Shown here: positions 33,491 to 45,608 of the stretch, one piece after another | Position numbering within the stretch: position 1 is the stretch's first letter | How the letters are laid out: every line of letters starts with the position of its first letter | Assembly (NCBI RefSeq): GCF_030012565.1 | Contig: NZ_CP124621.1 | Coordinates: 434,001 to 498,000 of the forward strand | From: Mesomycoplasma ovipneumoniae | GTDB taxonomy: Bacteria > Bacillota_I > Bacilli_A > Mycoplasmatales > Metamycoplasmataceae | Direction of reading: 5' to 3' | Length of the DNA stretch: 64,000 bases | Notes under the pieces: generated by a model | What the model saw: only the letters and a program-made list of their open reading frames with translations | The model's database searches: none | Told to the model about the DNA's origin: nothing | Made by a program: the position numbers and the translations under genes

Positions 33491-33579
33491 AATTTAAGGA
33501 ATTTTTAACAAAAAGCAAAAATTTTTTATATAAACATTTTAGCAATAAAACTTGTTTTTAAATTTTTTAAATATTCAAC
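33491..33579 (+). repeat. left target duplication of element R4 (copy of the hsdS 3' end)
   Basis: About 89 bp match 34168-34255 with scattered differences, e.g. shared TTTTTAACAAAAAGCAAAA and TTTTTTAAATATTCAAC. The right copy contains the final hsdS codons, so this copy is a detached piece of hsdS tail. Confidence 0.85.
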
Positions 33580-33580
33580 C

Positions 33581-34166
33581 CCTCAGTTTCCAAGTTTGAT
33601 GGCAAAAATTCACTTTTTAGTGAATATAAATATTCATAAATACCGATAAATCTGTGTTTTTTGACACTAACCTTAATTTTTATAGTTTTGAAATTAACCT
33701 TTTGCAAAAAAAAAAAAAAAATGCTTGGTCAAAAATAAAATTATGTTATAATTAGCATCACTTAAGAATAAATTAATAAATTTTGTATTGAATTTGGGAG
33801 GAATCAGTTATGTTTTTGTCATAAAAAAATCAGATAGTGTGAATTATCCATTATATTTTTAAATATGATGGAATGCCTTAAATTTACCCGTTTAGAAATC
33901 TATAAATTTAGGGCTTTTGGTTATTGTTCTTTCAAAACTTCATATGTTTTTTAGGCTCGCTGCAAATAAAAACGAGTTTTCTATTTGCATTGAGTTTAAA
34001 TAGTAGTTGTATTTTTTTTATGATTTTTGTTGTTTTATCCATAAATTGATTTTTGCCAGTGTGTTTTAAAATAGGTAATTAACTTTTGCAAAGAAAGTTA
34101 AAAGTTCCCAAAATCGGACACTTTTTCAGGATTGTCTCACCAAACTGACAAACTGACAAACTCGGG
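33581..34166 (+). mobile_element. full-length repeat element R4 (586 bp)
   Basis: It runs from CCTCAGTTTCCAAGTTTG to CAAACTGACAAACTCGGG (inverted termini). It has poly(A)16, -35 TTGGTC with -10 at 33747-33752, GGGAGGA with ATG TTT TTG TCA TAA, and the three conserved stems. It is inserted directly behind hsdS with duplication of the gene's 3' end. The 33244-34201 gap otherwise holds the riboswitch leader and no gene. Confidence 0.9.
33759..34130 (+). ncRNA. predicted structured RNA of element R4
   Basis: Inferred from the internal promoter to the right-end hairpin region, ~370 nt. It shows CCATTATATTT/AAATATGATGG, GCCTTAAATTTA/TAAATTTAGGGC and GCAAATA/TATTTGC pairings. The right-end terminator stem is partly degenerate in this copy. 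Confidence 0.4.
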
Positions 34167-34201
34167 AAATTTAAGCATTTTTAACAAAAAGCAAAATTTT
34201 T

Positions 34202-35378
<1,177 letters not shown>

Positions 35379-35609
35379 TAGATATCCTTAAAGTAAAAAA
35401 GCAAAAATAATTTATATATTTTACTACAAATTCACCAAATCTAGCCTAAACAATATGAATTTAGCTATTTTTAAACAAAATTAATGTCTTAATTAAAAAA
35501 ATCGCCTTGAATTTAAATCCACTGTCAATACAAAAATTTTTGCAAAAAATGTAATTTTGTTATCTAATTTTTAATTTTGACAAAAAATTAGACAAAATTA
35601 AAATTTATT

Positions 35610-35646
35610 ATAAGATTTTACATTTTTATAAATAATAAAATCTTAT
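35610..35646 (+). promoter_or_regulatory. inverted repeat over the -35 region of glpK (possible operator)
   Basis: ATAAGATTTTA and TAAAATCTTAT are separated by 15 bp and end 9 bp before the -10 TATAAT (35655-35660). A repressor or activator site is likely. The rest of 35379-35694 is the divergent hsdS/glpK promoter gap. Confidence 0.55.
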
Positions 35647-35654
35647 CTAAATGG

Positions 35655-35660
35655 TATAAT
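35655..35660 (+). promoter_or_regulatory. glpK: -10 box of glpK-glpF
   Basis: Extended ATGGTATAAT, followed by AAGGGGG at ~35681-35687 as the Shine-Dalgarno before the ATG at 35695. Confidence 0.75.
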
Positions 35661-35694
35661 TAAATTAAAAAAAGCACAAAAAGGGGGCTAAAAA

Positions 35695-37227
<1,533 letters not shown>

Positions 37228-37240
37228 AAGGAAATTTTAC

Positions 37241-37978
37241 ATGGAAAATATCATTTATTTATCTGAATTTCTGGGAACGGCAACGCTAATTTTGCTAGGA
37301 AATGGCGTTAATTATTCTGTAAGTGCAACAAAAATGTTTGCAAATCAATCAGGAAAATGGATTGTTATTGCCCTTGGTTGGGCTCTTGGTGTGCTTTTAG
37401 GAATTATGGTTGCTAACGGAATAGCCGGTAATATTTCTGTTGCCCATTTAAATCCTGCAGTTTCAATTTTTTTTGCTATCAACCAAAAAAACGCCGAACT
37501 TTTAGCACTTATTCCTTTGCAAATATTAGGGGCAATTTTTGGCCAGATAATTCTAAATACGATTAACTGAAGTCATATTAAAGAAACAAAAGCAGAAGTT
37601 ATTGCCTCATGTCACCACACCGGACCGGCATTTAAAAAATCTTATGTAAGCAACTTTTTATACGAATTTATCGGAACTATTGTCTTACTTGCCACAATTG
37701 CCTTTTTGGATAAATCATTTCAAACAATGGGACCAGTAATTGTTGCACTAATCGTGCTTTCAATTGGACTATCTCTTGGTTCTTCAACTGGTTATGCTAT
37801 AAATCCTGCGCGTGATTTTGGTCCAAGATTTATCTTTTTCCTTACTTCATTTGTCTTAAAAAAACATAATAATTTCTTGAATGTTAATAATTGAAAAGAA
37901 ATTTATGGATTTGATTATTCATGAAATCCAATTATTGCCCCTAGTTTAGCCGCGGTTTTACTAGGTTTTGCGATTTAA
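37241..37978 (+). CDS. glpF: glycerol uptake facilitator (aquaglyceroporin)
   Basis: A 245-residue MIP-family channel with six membrane segments and both NPA boxes: HLNPAVS (about residue 71) and [10 protein letters not shown] (about 188). The D after the second NPAR (NPARD) is characteristic of glycerol-conducting members. It supplies glycerol to GlpK and, through GlpO, to peroxide production. No terminator is obvious before the next promoter. Confidence 0.96.
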
Positions 37979-38035
37979 TTTGCCTGTTTTACTAAGTTTT
38001 TTGATTTCTTTCTTGGAAATTTTTAAGCAATTTGC

Positions 38036-38041
38036 TATAAT
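38036..38041 (+). promoter_or_regulatory. -10 box of the transglutaminase-like lipoprotein gene
   Basis: TATAAT, 17 bp after TTGGAA (-35-like), with TTAGGGGC as the Shine-Dalgarno before the ATG at 38071. Confidence 0.65.
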
Positions 38042-38070
38042 TTATAGTCAATATTTTGTTTAGGGGCATT

Positions 38071-40110
38071 ATGAAAAAACTTAGAAAATCACTGTTTTTA
38101 TTGTTAATAAGTTCAGGGAGTTTGCTTTTAACTTCTTGTGGACTTACTACTTCACGAATTGACTTGCAAAACAAAAAAGATGAAAATGCTAAAACTCAAT
38201 CTCAAGAGAATAATTTTATTCAAAAAGAAACTCTAACAGCTGAAAAAACCGGCGATTTGCTAGATAATTCAGAAACCCAAATTAGCCAAGAAAACAATTT
38301 TGATCAAAAAATTGATCAAAAGTCAAATCTAGTTTCAATTCCAAAACCTAATATAAAAACAAAAACAGTTAAAAAACAAATTTTAAAAAATTTTAACCAA
38401 AACAAAAACCAACAGCAACAACAGCAACAAAAGCAACTTTTAAGCCCAAAAAATGATAATAAAACCGAGATTATCACTAAAAAGCAGCCAGAAGTGGCTG
38501 TTTTTGCAAATTATTCGCAAAAATATTTGCAGTTAGAAAATGATGTCAAGAATTTTATTAACACTGAATTAAAAGAGCTTAAACACGAATTTTTTAGGGA
38601 CAAATTAAATCAAGTAATTGACGAAGTTGAATACGAAAAAATTCGTGACCATAATAATCAAAACGAGTCCTTTTTCAAAAATAACATCGAAAAACTAACA
38701 AAAATTTTTGATGAAGTTAAAACTAATTATAAAAATTCAACTGATTTTTCGCAAATAATCGAGCCAAAAATTCAAGATGAAAAACCAAAAGAAAGAAACG
38801 AAAATTCTTATCCTTTAGGGATTGAAAAATACCAAGATTATCAAGGTAATTTAAATTCCAATAATTCTGCCAAAAGTTTTATGAATTTAATTGACCCAAA
38901 AGATGTAAGAAATTTTGAATATCAAGGCTATAACGAACAAAATCGTAAAAAAGTTGCCGATTTTACTAAAAAATTAATCGATGAATCTAAGGCAAAAACT
39001 GATCAAGAAAAAATAAAAATTATTTTTGACTGAATAGTTAAAAATGTAAAATATGCTTGAAATCTAAGTCGAATTCCCGCGGTTGAACCTTCGGCTGTTT
39101 TAGAAGAATTATACGCTGTTTGTGGTGGTTATTCTAATTTATATAAAGCAATGCTTGATTCAATTGGTATTAAAAATTCAATTGTTATTGGTTGATCAAA
39201 ATTTGGTCCACACCAGTGAAATTTAGTTTTTGATACAAAAACCAAAGAATTTTTTCACTCAGACCCAACTTGAGGACAATTCAGAAGAAATGATGCTGAA
39301 TTTGCAAAAGATCATAAAACCTTTAAAATTCTTGACTCATTTTATTCAGAAAATGGCCAAACTTATGAGTATAATTTAGGTGTTTCGCTTGTTTCTGCTA
39401 ATACTAGCGATGCTAAGCCTGCCTTTGAAATTAAAAATAAGTCTAAAGTAGTCGGAATTTCTAATGATTTTCTAAAAAAAGCAAGTAAATTATACATTGG
39501 TCCAAATGTTTCGCGGATCGATTATCAAAGTGGAACTTTTAGTGTTAAAAGTATTGAAGTTGATCCCCAAAACCCTTATTTTGCATCAAAAAACGGCGTT
39601 TTATATAATAAAAACTTGACAAAATTAATTATAATGCCTGAAAAATACGACTTTTCTTCATTTGTCTTGCCAAAAACAGTCCAAGAAATCGAGGATTACA
39701 AATTTTCTCTAAATGCAAAAAATTTAGAAAAAATCACTGTCGAACCAGGAAATTACTATTTTAGAGACTATGGCGGAATTTTATACAATAACGATTTAAG
39801 CAAAATTATTTTTATCCCTAAAAATTATAAAGGCAAAATTATTACTGCTAAAAATGTTAAATTAGACCCACATACATTTGCAAATAATCAAAAAATCACT
39901 GAAATTGAAATTAGTCAAGGCACAAAAGAAATTCCCGATTTTACATTTAATTCTCTAAGTTCGCTTTTAACTATTAAAATACCTCAGAGTCTTGAAAAAT
40001 TTTCTGAAAATGCTTTTGTAGGAATTGATCTAAGAAAACTAAAAATAATTTACCCGCCAAACATTGACAAAAATGTTGCCAATGTTCTAAAAAAATTAAA
40101 AAAGATGTAA
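38071..40110 (+). CDS. surface lipoprotein with transglutaminase-like and LRR (BspA-type) domains
   Basis: A 679-residue prolipoprotein (lipobox LLTSC). A low-complexity Gln/Lys/Asn stretch with a poly-Gln run (about residues 110-130) leads to a transglutaminase-like cysteine domain. Cys is in AVCGGYSNLYKAML (about 351), His in GPHQWNLVFD (about 381) and Asp in FHSDPTWG (about 398), the papain-like triad order. The C-terminus (about 490-670) carries BspA-type leucine-rich repeats, e.g. NNQKITEIEISQGTKEIPD. Expected role: surface peptide or protein crosslinking/hydrolysis and adhesion. ATG 38071 is used rather than 38056 because of the Shine-Dalgarno and signal peptide. Confidence 0.88.
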
Positions 40111-40130
40111 TAAATCATTGTATCTTTTTT
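40098..40130. terminator. bidirectional terminator between the lipoprotein and glpO
   Basis: AAAAAAGAT pairs with ATCTTTTTT, with T-runs on both strands. It overlaps the lipoprotein stop. It was probably shared with the convergent glpO before element R5 inserted. Confidence 0.7.
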
Positions 40131-40142
40131 AATTTTGGGAAA

Positions 40143-40204
40143 AATATTATAAATATTAGGCGGGTTGATCTAAAATTACTTTTTTACTAATTTTATTTGA
40201 TATT
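40143..40204 (+). repeat. left target duplication of element R5
   Basis: About 62 bp starting AATATTATAAATATTA match 40791-40852 with several substitutions. The right copy includes the glpO stop. Confidence 0.87.
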
Positions 40205-40790
40205 CCCGAGTTCACTAGTTTGGTGCCAAAAATTCACTTTTTATTGAATACAAATATGCAAAAATACCCGGATTTACGGGTATTTTTGAAACTAAAATCT
40301 TAATTTTTATTAGTTTAAAATAACTTTTTGTAAAAAAAAAAAAAAAATGCTTGGTCTAAAATAAAATTATGTTATAATAAATCTCACTTAAGAATAATTA
40401 ATAAATTTGGATATTAGAATTAAGGGGGAATTAGTTATGTTTTTTGTCCAAAAATCAGAAAATGCGAATTTTCCATTATATTTTTAAATATGATGGTATG
40501 CCTTAAATTTAACCGTTTAGAAATCTTCAAATTTAGGGCTTTTGGTTATTGTTCTTTCAAAACTTCATATGTTTTTTTAGGCTCAATGCAAATAAAAACG
40601 AGTCTTCTTTTTGCATTGAGTTTAAATAGTAGTTGTATTTTTTTTATGATTTTTGTTATTTTATTCATAAATTGATTTTTGACAGTGTTTTAAACTAGGC
40701 AATTAACTTTTGCCAAAAAAGTTAAAAAAGTACCCGAAACTAAACCAGGACACTCTTTTAAAATTACATCATCAAATTGTGAAACTCGGG
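40205..40790 (+). mobile_element. full-length repeat element R5 (586 bp)
   Basis: It runs from CCCGAGTTCACTAGTTTG to CAAATTGTGAAACTCGGG. The left-end hairpin AAAAATACCCG/CGGGTATTTTT is perfect in this copy. It has poly(A)16, -10 at 40373-40378, and AGGGGGA with an ATG. It is inserted between the convergent 3' ends of the lipoprotein gene and glpO. Its mini-ORF is the longest of the six (16 codons). Confidence 0.9.
40385..40762 (+). ncRNA. predicted structured RNA of element R5
   Basis: Inferred from the internal promoter to the degenerate right-end hairpin, with the same three stems as in R3 and R4. Confidence 0.4.
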
Positions 40791-40852
40791 AATATTATAA
40801 ATATTAACCGGAGTGATCTAAAATTACTTTTTTATTAAGTTTATTTGATTTT
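40791..40852 (+). repeat. right target duplication of element R5
   Basis: Pairs with 40143-40204 and overlaps the last codons and stop of glpO. Confidence 0.87.
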
Positions 40853-41957
40853 CAACTAATTTTACAATTTCTAAAGCTATTGCAGGGGCTGCTGATAAAC
40901 CTGGCGACTGCATTCCTGCAGCAAAAATAAAATTGGGATCTTTATAAGAAGGCCGAATAACAAAATCGCTATCCTGAATTTCGATTGGTCTTGAGCCTGC
41001 GAGTGCAAAAATTGTTTCCTGATAATCTAAGGTTGGAATAATTTTATGACCAATTTTTTGAATTTGCTCAACAAGATTGAAGTCAAGACAATTTACCTTT
41101 GATTTATCGATATTTTCTTCGGCTGTTGGTCCAACTAAAATATTACCATCAGGACGAGGCGCGACAATTACACCTTTTCCATATTTTTGAGGCACTAGAA
41201 AATAAACATCTTTTACATCAGGGTGATTTTTAAGAATTAAATATTGACCTCTTCTTTGTTTTTGACTAAATTCGGAAAATCCGGCTAATTTTCCAATTTC
41301 ATCAGCATAATGACCGGCTGCATTAATAATAATTTTAGTTTCAAAAAATTTATTTTCTTCATTATTTGTTTCAATTTGAAATAACTGTTGGTCATTTTTT
41401 GAAATTGAAACAACTTTTGTGTTAGTATAAGAATCTACACCATTTTTAAGGGCAATTTCTAAAAAAGCAAGACTAGATTTGACCGGATCAATAACTCATG
41501 AATTATCACACTCAAGAGCTAAAGATGCTTGTTTTGAAACTAAAGGATGTTGAGTTTCTAGCTCTTTTTTTGATAAAACTCTTAAATGTGATTGACTAAG
41601 TCCGTTGATAATTCCGCGATCATAAAGATCATAAATAATTTTTTCTTCTTCTGAATCAAAGGCAAGAACAATGCTTTTTGCTTGTTGACGAGGAAAGTTT
41701 ACTTTTGGAAATATGTTTTCAATTCACAATTTATGTCCTAAAACATTTAATTTTGCCTTTAATTTATGCGGTTTTGGGTCAAAACCGCAGTGAATTATTC
41801 CTGAATTTCCTGTTGTTGTTTCTGATGCAATGTATTTTTTTGCCTCAAGTATTGCAATTTTTAAGTCAAATTTACTTAATTCATAAGCAATATTTGTGCC
41901 GATTATTCCAGTGCCAATAATAACTACATCATATTTTTGCAATTTTTTAGTTTCCAT
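40824..41957 (-). CDS. glpO: glycerol-3-phosphate oxidase (H2O2-producing)
   Basis: A 377-residue FAD-dependent oxidase of the DAO family. The N-terminal dinucleotide-binding motif is IIGTGIIGTNIAYEL, the TTTGNSGIIHCGFD segment follows, and the C-terminal FAD contact GMQSPGLSAAPAIA is present. The short mycoplasma form converts glycerol-3-phosphate and O2 to DHAP and H2O2, a cytotoxic factor in related pathogens. The ATG at 41957 with AGGAATT ahead is used, not an upstream GTG. The -10 TATAAT is at 41992-41997 (minus). GlpD-type dehydrogenase is an alternative, but the length and motifs favour the oxidase. Confidence 0.9.
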
Positions 41958-42009
41958 ATGCACTAATTCCTTTTGATAATTTTATAACTTAATTATATCA
42001 AAATAATCG

Positions 42010-42423
42010 CTATTTATTGGATGATTTTAGTTTGTTTTTATATAAACGGTTAGCAATTTTCTTTTTGATTATCAAAGACGGAATAATTAAAAAAATTGAA
42101 ATTAAAACTAAAATAACTCGTAAAATTAGCAAAGCTCTTGTTGAATTAAGCGGATAGGTAAGCAGTAAAAAAGTTAATGAAAATAAAATAACACTATAAT
42201 AAAAAATAAAAGAAAAATCGACCACTTTTAGTCTAGTTAAAACCAGTGAGGCAAAAAAACAGACAAAAAAATTTAAAATCCCAATAATGGCTAAAATTCA
42301 ATATGAAATTATCTCTTTTTGCCAAAAATCAGGTGAAAAAAATATATAAATTAAGCTAATAGGAATAAAAATTACAATTAATGCAAAAACAAAATCCGGA
42401 ATTTTTGTTATTTTTTTATACAT
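42010..42423 (-). CDS. small four-helix membrane protein, unknown
   Basis: A 137-residue protein with four hydrophobic segments and a basic C-terminal tail (KKKIANRLYKNKLKSSNK). Its ATG lies inside the end of thrS (8-nt overlap), so it is co-expressed with trpS-thrS. I recognise no family. Confidence 0.75.
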
Positions 42424-44155
42424 TTTTTTCGCGGTTTTTTAGCAATTCAATAAAGTCAACTAATGAAATTTTAAAAGATTCTTGTGAACCAAATTCGCGA
42501 TAAGTAATTTCGTTTTTTGCTATTTCTTCATCACCTATAATTATCTGAAAAGCAGTTTTTTGTAAATTAGCTTCACGAATTTTACGTGTAATTCGTTCAG
42601 ATCTTAAATCAATTTCAGAATTATACCCTAAATTAAATAGTATTTCGTGGATTTTTTTACTATATTCATAATGTTTTTCACCAACGGGAATTACGATAAT
42701 TTGCTTTGGTGATAGTCAAAATGGTAATTTTCCTTTAGTTTGTTCTAATAAAATTGCAATAAATCGCTCATAAGTTCCAATCAAACCACGGTGAATCAAT
42801 ATTGGAGTTTCTTTTTGATTAAATTCGTTAGTAAAACTAATTCCAAATTTTTGTGGCAAAAGAAAATCTAGCTGCAAAGTCGAAATTGTAACTTCTTTAT
42901 TTAGTGCTGTCTTAATTTGAAAGTCGATTTTTGGACCATAAAAAGCAGCTTCACCGATTTTTTCAACGTATTTTACGTTGTTTTGATCAAGAAATTGCTT
43001 TAAATCATTCTCGGCTTGATTCCACATTAAATCATCTTGAAAAAATTTTTCTTTGTTTTGTGGGTCTCTTTTTGAAAAAGAAATATAAAAAACTTTTATT
43101 TTAAAAAAATCAAGCACTTCTTGAATCATCTTAAAAAGGTGGCTAATTTCGCTAAAAATTTGCTTTTTTGTGACAAAAATATGACCTTCAGTTAAATCCA
43201 TTGCTCGAACTCGTTCTAAACCTGAAAGTGCACCTGATTTTTCATAACGATATAATCTAGATTGCTCTGAAACTCTAAAAGGCAAATTGCGATAACTAAA
43301 ATGTTGCTCAGAAAATAAAATTATATGGTGTGGACAAGTCATTGGTCGTGGAATAAGCGCTTCATCTTCAACTTTAATTGGCGAAAACATGTCATCTTTA
43401 TAATGTTGTAAGTGTCCTGAAATTTCATAAAGGCTTTGGTGACCAAAATGAGGGGTTAAAACTTCTCTAAAACCGTAATTTCGGTCAAATTCTAATATTT
43501 TTTGCCTAATTTTGTTATGAATTTTCATCCCATTTTCAAGTCAAACTGGGAAACCAAGTCCAAAATAATGACTAAAACTAAAAAGTTTTAGTTTTGAACC
43601 AATTCGGCGATGATCTCTTTCTTGTCTTTCTTGCAAAATTTGAAGAAATTTTTCAAGATTTTCCTTTGAATCTCAACTTGTACCATAAATTCTAGTGAGC
43701 TGCTTATTTTTTGAATTTCCACGTCAATATGCACCTGCAATTTTTAAAAGTTTAAAATTTTTTATTTGATTCAAACTCTCAAGATGCCTTCCAGCGCAAA
43801 GATCCTCAAAAAGTATATTGTTTTGCTGGTCAACAATTGAAAAATAGGTTACTTTTTCAGATTTGTTTTCAAGATCAGATTTTAGCTCTTGTTTGTAAAT
43901 TTGACTTTGAAAATCAAGATTTTTACCTTCTGTTTGAACAATTCTTAAATTTTTTGAAACTAATTTTTTCATTAATTTTTCAATTTTTCCAAAATCTGAT
44001 TCAGAAAGTGGACTTTCTAGATCAAAATCATAATAAAAACCATCATCATAAACAGGACCAATTCCTAATTTTACATTTGGAAAAAGTGTTTTTATTGCAA
44101 GCGCTAAAAGATGAGAGGTAGAATGATTAAGTTCATAATCAATTTTTAATTCCAT
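42416..44155 (-). CDS. thrS: threonyl-tRNA synthetase
   Basis: A 579-residue class II synthetase. The protein begins with the editing (SAD) domain, including HSTSHLLA (HxxxH zinc/editing motif), without the N-terminal TGS domain, as is usual in mycoplasmas. Motif 2 (FRVSEQSRLYRYEKSGALSG, quoted in family form) and motif 3 GLIGTYERFIAILLEQ are intact, and the zinc ligand Cys is in PMTCPHH. The C-terminal anticodon-binding domain is complete. It starts 3 nt after trpS. Confidence 0.96.
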
Positions 44156-44158
44156 GAG

Positions 44159-45142
44159 TTAAAGCCCCATTTTTTGTTTTATTGTTTTTAAATTTGAATT
44201 TGCTATTTGATTTGCTTTTATTGCCCCTTTTTTTGCAAAATCATCAACAAATTGTAACATTTTTTGGTGTTTTTTTTGTAAATCTTCGAGAAAATTAGCA
44301 ACAATTGTTCCAACTGTTTCCTTTAAAAACTTATAGGATTGATCTTGAAAAAAATTAAGGGTTTCTTCTTGAGTTTTATCAGTAAAACCCATAAAAATAT
44401 TCAAAAGATTATTGATCCCAGGCTTTTCCTGACTAAAATAAATTTTATTTTCAGAATCAGTTTTTGCTTTTTGAATTTTATTATAGGCTTCTTGAGGCGA
44501 ATCGCTTAAAAAAATTGCCGAGTTTTTTTGGCTTGTTGATTTAGACATTTTTTTGGTCGGATCAGTAAGTGACATTATTTTTTGCGCATTTTGAGAAATT
44601 ATTGCCTTAGGAATGACAAAATTTGTTTTATAAATTTTGTTAAAACGGTGAGCAATTTTTCGTGTAAGTTCTAAATGCTGTAATTGATCAGCGCCAACGG
44701 TTACAAATTCAGGATTATATAAAAGAATATCTGAAGCCATTAAAATTGGATAAGTTAGCAAACCTGTTGGCACTTTTTCGGTATTATTTTCCTGTTTTTG
44801 GCGAGATTTATCTTTAAATTGCGTCATTCTTGAGAGTTCGCCAATTGTTGTTTGGGATTGTAAAAGTCAAAAAAGTTCACTGTGAGCACTAACATCAGAT
44901 TGAAAAAATAACACGGTTTTTTCAGGATCAAAACCACATGCAAGATAAAATGCAAAAATACTAGCCCGGTTTTGGGTTAATTTTTCTGGGTCGATTGGCA
45001 AAGTAAGGGCATGAAGATCGGCGACAAAGATAAAATTTTCGTACTGATCTTGAAACGAAAGACTCGGTTTTATCGAACCGAGAAAATTACCAATCGTCAA
45101 GTTTCCAGTTGCAGTTATTCCACTTACTAATCTTTTTTTCAT
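44159..45142 (-). CDS. trpS: tryptophanyl-tRNA synthetase
   Basis: A 327-residue class I synthetase with the HIGH-equivalent TGNLTIGNFLG at the N-terminus and KMSKS near residue 196. It charges the tRNA-Trp that reads UGG and, in this organism, UGA codons through a second tRNA not in this window. The -10-like TATGCTAAAAT lies upstream on the minus strand, divergent from the EIIB-like gene. Confidence 0.96.
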
Positions 45143-45189
45143 AGCAAAAAAATTTTAGCATAATTGTACGAATTTTTTAGAAAATGAGT

Positions 45190-45197
45190 ATAATTTA
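45190..45197 (+). promoter_or_regulatory. -10 box (GTATAATT) of the EIIB-like gene
   Basis: TATAAT ends ~13 nt before the ATG, giving a very short leader without a Shine-Dalgarno. Confidence 0.6.
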
Positions 45198-45207
45198 AAA
45201 AGATATT

Positions 45208-45564
45208 ATGAAGCTAATTTCCAAAATCATTTATTTTCTTTTGCAAATTTTTAGCTTTGGTTTGTTTGCTAAACGTATTAAAGAAAAACATAATAAAACA
45301 AAGTCTGAAATCACCTTTGATGACAAAATCGGTTTCAAAGTTGATGATCTAGTTAAATTTTTAGGCGGGACTAAAAATATTGACTCATGTGATTTTACAG
45401 TTTCTAGATTAAAAATTAAATTAAAATCAACTGAAGGCATCAATGTTGAAGAAATTGGAAAATTAAAAGGGATTTCAGGCGTTGTTGTTGGTTTAAACGA
45501 GATTAATTTAATAGTTGGTAATAAATCTAAGGCTATTTGAAAAGCTATAAATAATTTTGAATAA
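45208..45564 (+). CDS. PTS EIIB-like domain protein lacking the phosphorylation Cys
   Basis: A 118-residue protein with a hydrophobic N-terminus (residues ~5-20) and an EIIB (glucose/sucrose family) domain: LVKFLGGTKNIDSC, then SRLKIKL, and GVVVGLNEINLIVGNKSKAIWKAI. In active EIIB the pattern GGxxNI-x5-C-x-T-R-L-R places Cys just before the TRLR strand. Here that position is Thr (about residue 64) and the only Cys is three residues earlier (61). It is therefore probably not a normal phosphocarrier. Function unknown; a regulatory or scaffolding relic is possible. Confidence 0.75.
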
Positions 45565-45608
45565 GTTTAAAAACAGTTTAAAAAATCCTAAGGAAATTAC
45601 ATAAAAAA

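Noticed and set aside
40490..40675. Plus-strand 61-codon frame inside R5
   Set aside because: The corresponding frame is interrupted in the other copies, while RNA stems are conserved, so RNA is the better reading.
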